The notes: generated by a model from the sequence alone, not told the origin. DNA of 64,000 nucleotides from Prochilodus magdalenae (GCA_024036415.1 JAMWET010001336.1:157501-221500); one strand, 5' to 3'. Shown: positions 1-12,401, numbered from the stretch's first letter. Numbers and translations are program-made.

Positions 1-18
1 GAGAGAGGGGGAGAGAAG

Positions 19-91
<73 letters not shown>

Positions 92-123
92 GGGGAAAGA
101 GGGAGAGAAGGGGAGAGAAGGGG

Positions 124-167
<44 letters not shown>

Positions 168-239
168 GGAGAGAGGGGGAGAGAGGGAGGGGGAGGGGGA
201 TGGAGAGAGAGGGAGAGAAGGGGAGAGAGAGAGAGAGGA

Positions 240-272
<33 letters not shown>

Positions 273-288
273 AGGGGAGAGAGGGAGG

Positions 289-341
<53 letters not shown>
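1..341. repeat. (GA)n microsatellite, interrupted
   Basis: The window opens inside a purine tract of GA dinucleotides interrupted by GGGA and GGGGAA blocks. It continues past the left edge, so its full length is unknown. All purines lie on one strand, so triplex formation is possible. Open frames here encode only Arg-Glu repeats and are not genes. Confidence 0.98.
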
Positions 342-343
<2 letters not shown>

Positions 344-365
344 TGTTTTACACACAGACAGTCTC

Positions 366-404
366 ACAAACAAACAAACAGTAAATAAATAAATAAATAA
401 ATAA
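366..404. repeat. (AAAC)n then (AAAT)n short tetranucleotide runs
   Basis: A short caaa run passes into about five taaa units. It sits between the GA tract and the CA tract, so three simple repeats lie within 600 bp. Confidence 0.9.
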
Positions 405-467
405 TACTGCACGTTCACACCCGCACTCTCCTCTGTCTGCGTGTGTGACGGAGGCTGAGCCCGGGGC

Positions 468-505
468 AACACACACATACACACACACACACACACACAC
501 GTACA

Positions 506-586
<81 letters not shown>

Positions 587-597
587 ACACACACACC
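468..597. repeat. (CA)n microsatellite
   Basis: About 130 bp of alternating AC, broken by a few GTAC and CATA steps. This alternating purine-pyrimidine tract is a Z-DNA candidate. Overlapping ORFs on both strands (Thr-His and Cys-Val repeats) are artefacts. Confidence 0.98.
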
Positions 598-1100
598 CTT
601 CAAAGCTCCTGCTGCTCGGAGCTCCGGAGAGGAGCTCCATAATTACTGCAGAACCAGCCTGACCCTAGTCACCCTGCAGCTACACAGAGCTGACTCGAGG
701 TGGCGCTGTCTGCAGCTGTCTGTGCTCAGGCGGCTCTCGAGTTGTAAAGTGTTCCCCTCTCTCTAATTGTCAGATCATCTGAAAGGTCACTAATGTGAGA
801 ACACCGCATCTCCCAGCCTGTAACCAAACACAGACCGTTCTCAGACGTTCTGACCCTTACAGATCCTCGCGCGACTGCACAAACACAAACACTGGTCTAC
901 ACAAACATGCCTTCACACACCTCTGCATTCTGAACGTGTGACCACTCAGTCCATAAAGCAGATAGCAGAACTTCATTTGTGGCCCTGATTCTATTTAGCA
1001 CCACATGTAGCAAAACAGAACCTCTCTAATCTGGGTTAGCTACAGTGGTACATGTACAGGTCCATTGTTCCCTCAGCAATCTCAAAGCTGGCACACAGTC
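598..1100. other. Unique sequence, no gene seen
   Basis: Mixed-composition single-copy DNA. I see no ORF of note, splice-flanked exon or repeat family. It leads into the minisatellite, whose first partial motifs appear from about 1101. Confidence 0.6.
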
Positions 1101-2389
1101 TGGAACACAGCCCAGCCTCTGATTGGTCAGGAACACAGCCTTTGATTGGTTGACAAGTCAGGAACACAGCCTCCGATTGGTTGACAAGTCAGGAACACAG
1201 CCTCCGATTGGTTGAGAAGTCAGGAACACAGCCTCCGATTGGTTGACAAGTCCGGAGCACAGCCTCCGATTGGTTGAGAAGTCAGGAAAACAGCCTGTGA
1301 TTGGTTGAGAAGTCAGGAACACAGCCTCCGATTGATTGACAAGTCAGGAGCACAGCCTCCGATTGCTTGAGAAGTCAGGAACACAGCCTCCGATTGGTTG
1401 AGAAGTCAGGAGCACAGCCTCCAATTGGTTGAGAAGTCAGGAACACAGCCTCCGATTGGTTGAGAAGTCAGGAGCACTGCCTCCGATTGGTTGAGAAGTC
1501 AGGAACACAGCTTCCGATTGGTTGAGAAGTCAGGAACACAGCCTCCGATTGGTTAGGAAGTCAGGAACACAGCCTCCGATTGGTTAAGAAGTCAGGAGCA
1601 CAGCCTCCGATTGGTTAAGAAGTCAGGAGCACAGCTTCCGATTGGTTGAGAAGTCAGGAGCACAGCCTCCGATTGGTTAAGAAGTCAGGAGCACAGCTTC
1701 CGATTGGTTGAGAAGTCAGGAGCACAGCCTCCGATTGTTTGAGAAGTCAGGAACACAGCCTCCGATTGGTTGAGAAGTCAGAAACACAGCCTCCGATTGG
1801 TTGAGAAGTCAGGAACACAGCCTTTGATTGGTTGAGAAGTCAGGAACACAGCCTCAGATTGGTTTAGAAGTCAGGAACACAGCCTCCGATTGGTTGAGAA
1901 GTCAGGAGCACAGCCTCCGATTGGTTGAGAAGTCAGGAGCACAGCTTCAGATTGGTTGACAAGTCAGGAACACAGCCTCCGATTGGTTGAGAAGTCAGGA
2001 ACACAGCCTCCGATTGGTTGAGAAGTCAGGAACACAGCCTCCGATTGGTTGAGAAGTCAGGAGCACAGCTTCAGATTGGTTGACAAGTCAGGAACACAGC
2101 CTCCGATTGGTTGAGAAGTCAGGAACACAGCCTCCGATTGGTTGAGAAGTCAGGAGCACAGCTTCAGATTGGTTGAGAAGTCAGGAACACAGCCTCCGAT
2201 TGGTTGAGAAGTCAGGAACACAGCCTCCGATTGGTTGAGAAGTCAGGAGCACAGCCTCCGATTGGTTGAGAAGTCAGGAGCACAGCCTCCGATTGGTTGA
2301 GAAGTCAGGAACACAGCCTCCGATTGGTTGAGAAGTCAGGAGCACAGCCTCCGATTGGTTGAGAAGTCAGAAACACAGCCTCCAATTGC
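1101..2389. repeat. 31-bp minisatellite with an inverted CCAAT box per unit (~41 units)
   Basis: The unit reads approximately gattggttgagaagtcagg followed by aacacagcctcc, 31 bp in all, repeated about 41 times with a few percent divergence. Common variants are aacacag/agcacag, gagaag/gacaag and cctcc/cttca. Nearly every unit contains GATTGG, the reverse complement of CCAATC, the NF-Y recognition core. Exceptions with a broken core include gattgatt, gattgctt and gattgttt units near 1325-1370 and 1735. No long ORF runs through the array. The 31-bp period is close to three turns of B-DNA, so CCAAT boxes would lie on one helix face. Confidence 0.95.
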
Positions 2390-2940
2390 ATGGCTTCTTC
2401 TATCCCTTGCCACCAACAGCATATATGCCATGGCAGTCTCCACCTGACGTGTATCGCTCCCAATACATCTATAAGACTGTCCTGCTCCCCGGAGCATTGT
2501 GAAGTGACCCCTCCCCACCTTTCCAACAGCTTGTAACACTTTTGGCCTCCTCTCCGAGGCTTACTTCACTCGCGAAGGAGGCTCCCAACACAACAGCACA
2601 GCCCTAGTGGACCGCACTCACATGACTCACATGCTGTTGCGCCACCTACTGTTTTCAGTTGGCTGTAATTGATTTACACCCCCTATCGGAGCATCCTGGG
2701 TGTAGCTCCACTCCAACAGCCTCCCAACAGGTTGGGAAAGAGGCCTGGATAAGGCAGGGAATATTTAGAGACAGTGGCGAGAGAAGAACCCATGATGTGA
2801 AACTCACTCGCCCCCACACATGCAGACAGGGTGCCCACACGCTCTCAACTCTGGAAGTTTTGAAATTAATTACGTAGCCTTTGCACGAGAAAGATTCATT
2901 TAACAGATTGTTCTCGTGCATTGTCGACATCTAATGGACC
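2390..2940. other. Unique sequence, no gene seen
   Basis: Single-copy DNA between the minisatellite and a CpG-containing block. ORFs on both strands are short and overlap each other, with no recognisable domain. A CTCF-like motif lies at 2635-2655. Confidence 0.5.
2635..2655 (-). promoter_or_regulatory. CTCF-like motif
   Basis: The minus strand reads acagtaggtggcgcaac, matching the core CCASYAGRKGGCRS except at its first C. This is a sequence match only; no occupancy is known. Confidence 0.35.
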
Positions 2941-3478
2941 CTCGCCCACACGTTTTAACGGAGATTAATTTGTTTAGTACGGCGGCAGAATGGCCTCCGT
3001 GGTCAGCGTGGCATTAATGGTGTGTTTTACAGCTCTCCGGAGAGCCACGCCGATTTTACAAAGCAGCCTGAGATAAAGGCCACGTTCTCCTTCTAAGCGC
3101 GCCTATTCATTTCTGCGGACAGACTCCATCCATAACGTGGGCTTTTAACGTCCTGCCACGGCCAGCCCGTCCATTTCGCGAGGCCGATACTGCGGCGGCA
3201 GTGGACGGACGCGTCGCGCAATGCTGCGGCTGTCGTCTTCGGGAATTGGACGCCGGCGACACGGAAATCATGAATATTGACAGGGAATGCAGAGCCGGGT
3301 CCTGATGCTCATTTTACGATGTCAGGCCATGTTGAGAATCTAATTCATTTTCCCACCCGGACCCCCGTCTCACAAACCTGCCAAGTGTGATGGATTGAGC
3401 GAGAAATTCATTTTCTCTCATGTTCCGGAAATCTTGCAACGTTTCGGGGAAAAGAGAGAGATGTAGCGTCCTGACACG
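2941..3478. other. Unique CpG-containing block, candidate conserved noncoding DNA
   Basis: Non-repetitive, locally CpG-rich sequence with AT-rich homeodomain-type words (gagattaatttg near 2961, tctaattcatttt near 3340). The texture resembles vertebrate noncoding elements near developmental genes. I found no exon-like ORF. Conservation cannot be judged from one sequence. Confidence 0.3.
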
Positions 3479-3479
3479 G

Positions 3480-3528
3480 TGATGGTGGTGGTGGTGGTGG
3501 TGGTGGTGGTGGTGGTGGTGGCGGCGGG
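3480..3528. repeat. (GGT)n trinucleotide run
   Basis: About 14 GGT/GTG units ending in GGCGGCGGGG. G-rich on the plus strand, so a two-tetrad G-quadruplex is possible. Confidence 0.95.
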
Positions 3529-4017
3529 GAGGCCGTGCCCTGTCCGCTAGCAGTGTCGCATCATCAGGTTGTGGGTCACTTGACCTTCCGTGGGAACGCT
3601 CGACCGGATTGAGTGCATGGGATACTCGTACTCCCAGAAGATCAGGACGGGGCGAGGCAGGTGGACGGGAGGCTGAATAACCGAGTCACCGAGGCAGCAT
3701 TCTTTCCACCGGCCTGTTTTCACGAAGGGTCAGGGTTCCATTAAGTCGGCTAATATTTCCTTCCCCGGCCACTGCCGGAGCGCGCCGGCTTTATGCTGAG
3801 TCGGCACAATGCGGGGAGGGGAAGAGAGCGGAGGCGATCGGCGGCCAGGTCGACAGCGCTGATCGATTATCGGCCCGGCGCAGGGACCCGGTGATTATAT
3901 ATCATTTGTATGTATTGTGTTTACTTAGCGTAGGAGGCGCTAATCAAAGCTGCTCCACTGAGTTACAATGCAGATGCTGGGCAGGAGCCATACTGGTTTC
4001 TCTTCTTCCTCCCTTCC
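3529..4017. other. Unique GC-rich block, no gene seen
   Basis: Single-copy DNA with many CpGs near 3590-3880. The ORF that starts at 3891 runs into the CT tract and is made mostly of Ser-Leu repeats, so I do not treat it as coding. Confidence 0.4.
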
Positions 4018-4059
4018 TCCTCTCTCTCTCTCTCTCTCTGTCTCACTCTCTCTCTCGTT
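4018..4059. repeat. (CT)n tract
   Basis: Short CT-rich run preceding an island of unique sequence. Confidence 0.9.
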
Positions 4060-4235
4060 GGCCATGGGGCTTTATCATTAGAGCCGTAAAGGGCCATCAT
4101 TTCAGCACTCAGGCAGAAACCCAGGCCACTTCATTAACGGGCCTGATATCACCTATTAGCGGTGTGAGGCGGGTCTGGACCGGGACGGGGCAACTGCTGG
4201 AGGTGCATTTGATTGATCACACAGGCTGGTTATGT
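4060..4235. other. Unique island inside CT-rich DNA
   Basis: About 175 bp of non-repetitive sequence (ttatcattagagccgtaaag onward) between CT tracts. It holds attaacgggcctgatatcac-type text and no exon. Its survival between expanded repeats is compatible with a conserved element, but this is untested. Confidence 0.3.
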
Positions 4236-5215
<980 letters not shown>

Positions 5216-5535
5216 GATGGAGGGAACAGGTACTCTCCCGGCACACTCGGTCCGACCCGCTAACCTCTCCGTTTATTAGGAGGAGTCTGGTAAATGCACT
5301 GCTTTAACAAAGTTGGGCGAGCTTTTATTTTATCTGAATAATAAAACCCAGATTACGCTTCTGCATTTATATAATTCATTTCAATTCATTTTAGGACTGG
5401 TAAGCACATTCATTACTCGACGTGCTCCCCGCGGAGCGCGCAAAGGATGCAGCCCGTGATTAATGCTCAGCCCACACAAGAGCAGAAAGCCAGGCACAGA
5501 CGCAAAACAGCTCGGGACTGCAGGGAGAGAGGGAG
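5216..5535. other. Unique sequence, no gene seen
   Basis: AT-rich single-copy block including tttattttatctgaataata near 5323. No ORF, splice-flanked exon or repeat recognised. Confidence 0.4.
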
Positions 5536-5563
5536 AGCAAGAGAGAGAGAGAGAGAGAGAGAG
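5536..5563. repeat. (GA)n short tract
   Basis: About 14 GA units inside otherwise unique DNA. Confidence 0.9.
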
Positions 5564-6610
5564 GCCTTTGCGAATTGGCACTCGAGTCTCCGGCTCTTCA
5601 GTGCCGTTCTGCTGGAGTACTGCACCTGTTTATGGAGAGTCTCTCTGGGAGCGGAGATGTTCTTGTTTATGGTTATGGAGAAACGTGCGGTGGCATTAAG
5701 CAGCTGCCTAAATCACAGTCCTTCTTCTTTCCCAACCCAGAGGTGCTCTCCCCCACCCCCTCCCCCGCCCCTCCACCGGCGGAGGAATAACAGACCTTAT
5801 TTTGGAGCATGACGGCAGGAAATGTCACGGCCCACTTTTGGACATTTGCACCTGTAGAGTCATATTCCACCTCATCTATATGGATGTAAACACTCAGGAC
5901 ATATATACCTATACAGCGACTCTCAGAACCACTCAACCCCCCTGTTACCCCGATCACAAATCCCACCCTGATACATTGTGCTGAGTGTTGATTCATTTGA
6001 GATGGTGCTAGTCAACGATCCAAGTTTACCCCAATGATCGCATTTGCCCAAACTAGGAAAATGAGCCTCTATAAATCAGAAAAGGAGTAAAATTTCAAAT
6101 TCATATTTTTAAACATTACAAAATGAACTTAAAATGTCAAAAGAATATGAAGAAAACTGTTTGGCCGATGTTTTAAAAAAGTATTGCATAAATATCTACT
6201 ACAATTAGCATGCTAACCAGCTAGCTCCAGCCCATTCTGTCTTGTAATACCACTTGGTACCTGAAGGGGTGATAGTGAGCATTCAAGTGGTCATGCAAAC
6301 AACATCATTCTGATTTTTTTTGACCAGATTAAGGGCCATAAATCCAATAAGGATAGCTGGAACTTAGCTCAGTAATCAGGTTCCTTATGATCTTGCATAT
6401 TGCATATACCTTAAAAAGACTTACCCAATTCCGAGATGATGATTCCAAATCAGATTATGTGAGCTGCTGGATAACCAATTTTTGCCATTGTTCATCAACT
6501 TACTAAAGAACATAACATTCCTATCCCTGTATTCCCAGATAACAGGGCTGCAGATGTGACTGACTGGCGTGATAAACATTCAGGAGCATGTACACATCTG
6601 GACTGGCCCT
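5564..6610. other. Unique or very old repeat DNA, no gene seen
   Basis: Mixed sequence, AT-rich after about 6050. ORFs at 5447-5812 and on the opposite strand overlap and include low-complexity proline and purine stretches. No domain is recognisable. Confidence 0.4.
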
Positions 6611-6820
6611 TAAACCCCCAGATTGGAAGTTTTTTGGAAGTCTATAGGACTACCTGGAACACCCAGTAAAACCCCAGGGAAGGCATCCACCAGATCTGGA
6701 CCAACTGACCAGTTCTTTGATGTAGGAGTGTCTGAACACCGATGTGGTCTACGTCTTGTCCAGTACATGCCCAATCCAATGACATCTGGTATTGGTGCTC
6801 ATGGAGGCATTAAGCTTTAT
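6611..6820 (+). mobile_element. Tc1-K family fragment
   Basis: The stretch ccagggaaggcatccaccag, tggaccaactgaccag, ttctttgatgtaggagtgtc and the following 'cagtacatgcccaatccaat' is colinear with 42425-42560 and 32450-32515. It lies downstream of the helix-turn-helix region seen at 42.3 kb, but that upstream half is missing here. Confidence 0.7.
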
Positions 6821-6989
6821 CTGGGATGTATGAAGTGGGTTAAGGTGAGGCTTGTTTGGAAGGGTCTGTATACGGGTGGGGAGGTGGAGTTTTATTCGAG
6901 GCGGGAGAAGCTAAGAGGGGTGATTCTGAGCCTTTAAATCAGGAACAAGTTGGGTTGCTGGTAAATACTGTCTGGGGCAGCTTGTCATT

Positions 6990-7215
6990 TGCAGTCCAGA
7001 CTAATCTGACGATGAGGTCAGGATGATCATGATCACCATACATGTACATACCCTACATTGTTTGGACCAACTGGACCAACAGAAACGATTGGACAACTTG
7101 GAATAGACAATTGTTTTCCTTTTCCTAGAACGTTAGCCTTTTGGATAGGGATATAAAGTTTTCCGTCTTGCATTTATTGCATATTACATAACCCCAGACG
7201 TCACCAGACCAATTG
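6990..7215 (+). repeat. Dispersed repeat, paralogue of 10130-10390
   Basis: Shares ordered blocks with 10.13-10.39 kb: catgatcaccatacatgtac, ccctaca-tgtttg, ggaccaacagaaac, cctagaacgtta and gggatataaagtttt. Divergence is high, so the duplication is old. No coding capacity is seen. Confidence 0.7.
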
Positions 7216-7224
7216 CTCAAAATT

Positions 7225-7345
7225 CACCAATTGGCCAGTCCCTGCCGAATCCAGTCACAGCTGTTATTGGTGCTCGTAGAGACGTTTCAGTCACAGGGGA
7301 CTCATTGTTTGTGTGGTGACCTTATTTATTATAGTCCTGGTCAGA
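7225..7345 (+). mobile_element. Tc1-K family distal fragment
   Basis: The run caatccagtcacagctgtta followed by ttggtgctcgtagag and gtttcagtcacaggggac matches 32778-32850, the part of Tc1-K beyond the nested SINE there. The 3' portion of the element is separated here from its 6.6-kb portion by about 400 bp. Confidence 0.6.
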
Positions 7346-7389
7346 CTTTGCTTTGTAACTGGACACGGAAGTGAAGTTACTTTACAATG

Positions 7390-7510
7390 TCTGAGTTTTT
7401 ACGTTCTACCTTAAATGGTGCGTCAGTTACAGGCACTAGACTGGAACTGCTCTGGCATTTAAGAGCGAGCAGGGAAGTTCAATAAGGAGGCTGGCAAATA
7501 AGAAGCTGCC
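7390..7510. repeat. Old inverted dispersed repeat ('taccttaaatggtg' family)
   Basis: The words ctaccttaaatggtgcgtca and catttaag with aagaagctg resemble 61480-61580 and the two copies at 10.7-10.96 kb. In the 61-kb copy the halves form an inverted repeat, so this is probably a MITE relic. Confidence 0.5.
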
Positions 7511-7689
7511 TTCAACTGTCTACCCTCTCCTCAATCTGATCTCCTGATGTATCGGTTTTCAATCATAATTCAGCTTCCAGTACCTCACACTCGGCTGGTC
7601 TCGACAACAGCTTTCATGTCCACCTTACCCCGAGACTGAGACGAGACCGAGTCCAATTGTGACGAAGACTGAGATCACCTGTTTAAGGT

Positions 7690-8660
7690 CCCAAGACCAG
7701 ATTTGAAACCAAGATCAGACTCAAGGCCTAGAACCCCAATTCAAACCCCACTGGTCAGGCTCTGAATCTGAAGGGAAGCTGTGGAGCGTTCTAAGAGGTA
7801 AAGTTGCAGACATGCATGAGAAACAGGAACAAGCCTGGGAAGTCATTTCCAAGAGATCCCGAAGAACACCGCTGGATCGATCGCGAGGAAATGTAAACTG
7901 CATCTCTACCGCATCCGAAGGCCATGCTTTAAAAACTCAGCATCAGGGCAGAACGGAAACCCAGGAGGGAAGAGGGCCACAGAGAGGCCACCATCACTTT
8001 GAAGGAGCTACAGAGGCTGAGACTGGAGTGATGCAGCCAACGACTCTAAGAGCTCTGCACACAACAGGCCTGTATGGGCTAGAACGAAAGACCCCTGCAG
8101 AGCACGTCTGGAGTTCGCCAGAGAGCATCTGAAAAGTGGGATTAAGGTTTTTGTGGCTAGATGAGACGAAAGTTGAGCTTCTCGGCTACAATGCAAAGCG
8201 CGGTGCAAGCCCGGCATTGCCCCTTCCTTGGCAAACACCATCCCAGCAGTGATTCCTCGGCGGGAACTGGACATCTTGTTAAAACTGAAGGATGGACGGA
8301 CAGAAGGATGGTGCAAAACACAAGGAGAAACTGCAAGACCACCGGCTTCAGTGAGCCAAGGCAACAGTTGCGGAACAGTGGCTGAACAACACAAAGTGTG
8401 CCTGCTCTGCTGTGGCCGAGTCAAAGTCCAGACCTCAATCCACTCGAGGAACCCGGGTATTATTCAAAAGCGGCTATCCACAAGCCTCACCCAGCAAACC
8501 TGAATGACCTGGAGCAAATCTGCCTGTGCGAGCGGGTGAAAATCTCACCTGGACAGCGGGCAAAGCTGGAGCAAACCTACTCAGGCGGAACTAAAGCTGC
8601 TGTCGCAGGAAACATTGACCAGTCTGGAGCGACTGAATACATATCCAATCCGTAATTTAA
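7690..8660 (+). pseudogene. Tc1/mariner-type transposase pseudogene
   Basis: A decayed DDE transposase. Read in order across frames: an N-terminal stretch ending in 'ITLKELQ' (about 7990-8010), 'GLYG' near 8070, a 'KVGLRFLWLDETKVELLGYN' block at about 8130-8190 equivalent to the 'WSDETKIELFG' catalytic-Asp strand, then 'WPSQSPDLNPLEEP' near 8405-8455, 'AIHKPHPANLNDLEQIC' near 8475-8525 and a C-terminal 'KLEQTYSGGTKAAVAGN' near 8560-8610. Stops and shifts (for example between 8100 and 8400) break the frame and the central Asp block is not intact, so no active enzyme can be made. Terminal inverted repeats were not located. Tc1 elements move by cut and paste at TA sites; this copy is a fossil. 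Confidence 0.85.
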
Positions 8661-9586
8661 TTCGTTTTAATGCATTATGATTTTCGGTCACGATAATATT
8701 TCTTGATTTTGAGCGCTTTTGGTCTTCTGGTCAGTGACTAGACCTTGCAGCACAGTCATTGTAGCCTGTTAGCCATGCTAAGATTCCTACTTGGGTTTTA
8801 TCAGTGGTGGACAGTACTGCCACTGGTTACTGTACTTCAGTAGGTTTGTCATGTGTCTGTAGTGAAGTATTTTCATTTTGGACAACTTTATTATATCCAC
8901 ATTTCACAGTCTAATATCTTATTTAAAAAAAAAAAACGGTTATTCATGGATACATGCATACATGGAAATGTCAGTTTCAGGCCTGGACTACATCAAGGAG
9001 CACCTGGAGGAAGGCAGATAAAGCAGGACGGGGTTTATGTAAACACTGACTGACCATCACACATCAAAGCCTCAGTGACAAGATCAAACGTGCTGTTCCT
9101 GACTTTGTGGGTACATAGACCAGATATAGAAACATGTCCACATGTCCTCGTGACTGGCGAGCGTCTTTTTCTGAATGTGTATGAACTTTATTTCCGTTAT
9201 GGTACATGTGTTTGGCTGGTTATGTTTATGAACAGAGACCTACAGATGCAGTACAGTAAAGACTAACTCATTAGTGAAGCTGTTAAAAGATTTTAATTCT
9301 TATTAAACTTCAACTTGTAACTAAGTTGCAAAAAAATCTGAAACTTTGCTCGTTTGCAAAAAAGCGATTTCTAGTTCTAGCTAACGGAACCTTTTCTTCT
9401 TCAGTGTTCTATGCTGATGATATGAATGATATGAATAGACGTCAGGGTCAGACTAATGAATGAGCTTCTATTAAAGACTGGTGGACTGAGAGACACTAGA
9501 GTCTCCTCACCTACACTGAGCTGATGAAGAGTCCTGTTCCAGAAATGATAATAGGACATTAGAGCCGTAATAAACCATACTCCTGT
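8661..9586. other. Unique or old repeat DNA, no gene seen
   Basis: Partly AT-rich. The 8700-8800 segment (gtcagtgactagaccttgca, gttagccatgctaagattcc) shares blocks with 9765-9880 and 11350-11400. ORFs under 70 codons show no domain. Confidence 0.4.
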
Positions 9587-9686
9587 TACTCTCCATACTT
9601 CAGTACATCTGAAGGGACATACTTTAGTACTGGTACTCTCCATACTTAAGTACATCTGAAGGTACATATTTTAGTACTGGTACTCC
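9587..9686 (+). repeat. 47-bp tandem duplication
   Basis: The unit tactctccatactt...agtactgg occurs twice (from 9587 and 9634) with a few substitutions, followed by the start of a third. Confidence 0.85.
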
Positions 9687-9759
9687 AGTGGAGATCTAAA
9701 GGGAGGAGCTACTGACACTGGGGGTCTCTACTGTAACTGAGCTACATGCTTTATGTGCT

Positions 9760-10060
9760 TCGTCCACCAATAGTGACTAGACACTACAGCAAGGTAAGCT
9801 ACGTTGCTATTTGCTTACCAAAAGGATTTTGTAGCTAGATTGTAGCCAGTTAGCCAGTTTATTTATTAATGCTAATCGCCGTGGTTAGCATAGCCCAGTG
9901 GTTAGAAACCCAAATGCTAGGAAGAGCCAGTTTGGTTGGTTTCAAAAATCAAACCACCGTGGGGCAGAATGTTCACGTCCATGTCATTGGTCCAACTTTA
10001 GAACATCTTGGCTGTAAACACTCAGCCTCAGTATGTGCTAATGTTCTCGTATAGGCTAAT
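9760..10060 (+). repeat. Duplicated segment, paralogue of 11340-11515
   Basis: Both copies contain, in order, ggttagcatagcccagtgg (ggttaccatagcccagttg in the second), a cccaaa-c-ttaggaag block, ttggttggttt and caaaccaccgtggggcagaa. The copies lie about 1.5 kb apart in direct orientation. No coding signal. Confidence 0.75.
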
Positions 10061-10129
10061 AAAAGCTAATGCTATATTGTGCTGTTGCTACACTGCATAG
10101 TCATCTGGGATGGATAAAGTTCAGATAAG

Positions 10130-10390
10130 GTAGGCATCTTGTTTGGGGTGATGGAGATGACCATGATCACCATACATGTACCCTACAATGTTTGCACCTG
10201 GACCAACAGAAACCATCCACCTTCATGAAGTAGACACATGTGACTGTTCTCCTTCTCTTAGAACGTTACAGTTTTGTAGAGGGATATAAAGTTTTTAATT
10301 CTTGTGTTTTTTGTGTGTTATATAACCAATAACATTACCAAGACTAATTCCCCAAACCTCACCAATAAAGGGACTACCAGCTCTTCTGTT
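10130..10390 (+). repeat. Dispersed repeat, paralogue of 6990-7215
   Basis: Same block order as the 7.0-kb copy, ending in a ggggatataaagttttt-like stretch and an ataacc-cacc segment. Function unknown. Confidence 0.7.
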
Positions 10391-10669
10391 TATGCTTGTA
10401 GCTATAGGCCTCCTCAGTTGTTTCCTCTTTTGAGTTTGAAGACATTGACTTGAAAAGTGAACCCTCGAGCTAATCGGAATTAGGGCAGGAGCTTCTTTCC
10501 ACAGCCCCGTCCCATGTGCTCTAGCTTGCCCGTCCAACTACCAGTGATCAAGCTCCAGCACTTCCGCTGTTGAGCTTAGCTGTTTCTACAACTAGTTAGC
10601 TCATGTTGTCTGAATAATTTGACACCTACTCATAGCTTTCCATTGACGCCAAGCTATCGCCCTGCCAGT

Positions 10670-10985
10670 GTTCTGGTTCATAGAGGTGTATTGTGGGTGC
10701 CTCATTGTGTACATTAACTGCAGCAACCATTTAGGTGGAATGGAAAAATTCGAAATTCAGACTGGCTGAAGGCTTCTATACCCCAGCTTTAAAAGTCCAG
10801 GAGCTCTGATTACAGCTTTTAGCATGCTAGCTGTTTAGCTTGCTAGCTGTTGCCTGATTAAGAAACGTGTATTGTGGTGAGCTCATCACCTCAGTGTAGC
10901 ATTAACTGCAGCACCATTTAAGGTGGAATGGAAAATTCGAATTAAGAGTCTGGCTGATAGGCTGCTAACCCCAGCTTCATACTGT
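10670..10985 (+). repeat. Old ~190-bp tandem duplication
   Basis: gtgtattgtgg, attaactgcagca, ccattta-ggtggaatggaaaa and ctggctga blocks occur at about 10687-10790 and again at 10866-10985. The repeated part belongs to the taccttaaatggtg family also seen at 7.4 and 61.5 kb. Confidence 0.75.
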
Positions 10986-11228
10986 ATCTAGCTACCAGTT
11001 TGTGTTCTGGGCCACTTTCATGGATCTCATATAAAATCTCACATTGTTATTAGCAGACTATGTTATACAGACCCAGTCCACCAGTCTAGCTAATCTTAGC
11101 TAGCATACTTAGCATTTTCTGGAGCTGCATCTGAAAAAGTCCACCTAACTTTTCATGTATTACATGGTCATTATGGACTATTTTACTTGGGCTTGGTTTA
11201 ACTGTAGGGTTATAGTTGCAGGAACAGT

Positions 11229-11298
11229 GACCACACATTGCCGCACAGTTGGAGTTGCCACTTGACCACACATTGCCGCACAGTCGGAGTTGCCACTT
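11229..11298 (+). repeat. 35-bp tandem duplication, two units
   Basis: gaccacacattgccgcacag plus ttggagttgccactt is repeated head to tail (11229-11263 and 11264-11298) with one T/C difference, so the duplication is young. Confidence 0.95.
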
Positions 11299-11339
11299 GC
11301 CTACTAAAAAGGTGACGTGGTCTTCTTAATGACACAGTT

Positions 11340-11515
11340 GAACACCATGGATGGTGGCCAATTAGCCATGCTAAAATTCCTACTTTGGTTTTATTCACTG
11401 ATGTAATCACCATGGTTACCATAGCCCAGTTGTCAGCAACCCAAACATTAGGAAGTGCTATTTTGGTTGGTTTAGGTAAGAACCAAACCACCGTGGGGCA
11501 GAATTTGTCAATTTT
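11340..11515 (+). repeat. Duplicated segment, paralogue of 9760-10060
   Basis: Second copy of the caaaccaccgtggggcagaa segment. Its upstream part (ccaattagccatgctaaaat) also resembles 8768-8790. Confidence 0.75.
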
Positions 11516-12401
11516 TTTAAAAAGCTAGTGGTGGTGCTACACCAAACCTGTGGCTCTGCTGAGTTTGTGGATGAGTTAGACAGCGCTCATTGAGCAGAAG
11601 ATAGGAGACCCTGGGCAGACCACCAGGCCATCGCAGGGCAATAATATCAAAATATCGATACTTAAGTACCAACATCGAATGGTTCTCTTGTAAAATGGAG
11701 TGCATATAAATGTAAACAACTCAATGTCCTTTATATCTGTCTCTCATGTCCTCTCAGTGTTCTTCTGGGATCTTTCTCCCCTTTCCTGATTCATTAGCTG
11801 CTAGCTAGGCCAGCCTGTTGTCTGCATTGACCAGCAGTTTTCACACCAGGGTTAAAGGTCAGTGAATTAGCAGTTATACATTCCAGCGTGTCAGACCCTG
11901 ACTGTATTCAAAATAGTACACCACTATACCACACACTGCACACTACTGTAGTATGTACTGCACACTGTATACGCCCCCTGTTTGTGGTATATAATACAGT
12001 AACAAGTTCTGACCTACAGTGTAGTATACTAATACAGTCACATGACCAGTTACCTCACATTTACCTCAGAGCTGTTATTACTGTATCCACTGTTTAGAGC
12101 TAGCTGCTGCTAACGCCGCTCAGTTCACCTGAGATACTGTTAGCCTAGCTGTTAGCTCCCCTCGGCTACTTCACTCTAAAACTGATCCTCTAAAGCGAGT
12201 TCATCTTTTATTAATCTTCAGACCTGTATATTTAACTTTCTGAGGCTCATTCTGATGAACACACCCCCCCACTACAATCACTACACCCACAGTTATACTC
12301 TGAGTGGGCTGCGTTTAGCTCCCCAGTGTTACCCGCCGCCATTTTCTCTGGCTAAATGCAGGCTGAGAGCTGGTGAGGCCACGGTGCATGATGGGATGCA
12401 G
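11516..12401. other. Unique sequence, no gene seen
   Basis: Single-copy DNA. Short ORFs lack domains. A C run (acaccccccc) lies near 12260. Confidence 0.45.

Noticed and set aside
1101..2389. CRISPR-like repeat-spacer array
   Set aside because: The 31-bp units are contiguous without unique spacers, and the genome is vertebrate. It is a minisatellite.
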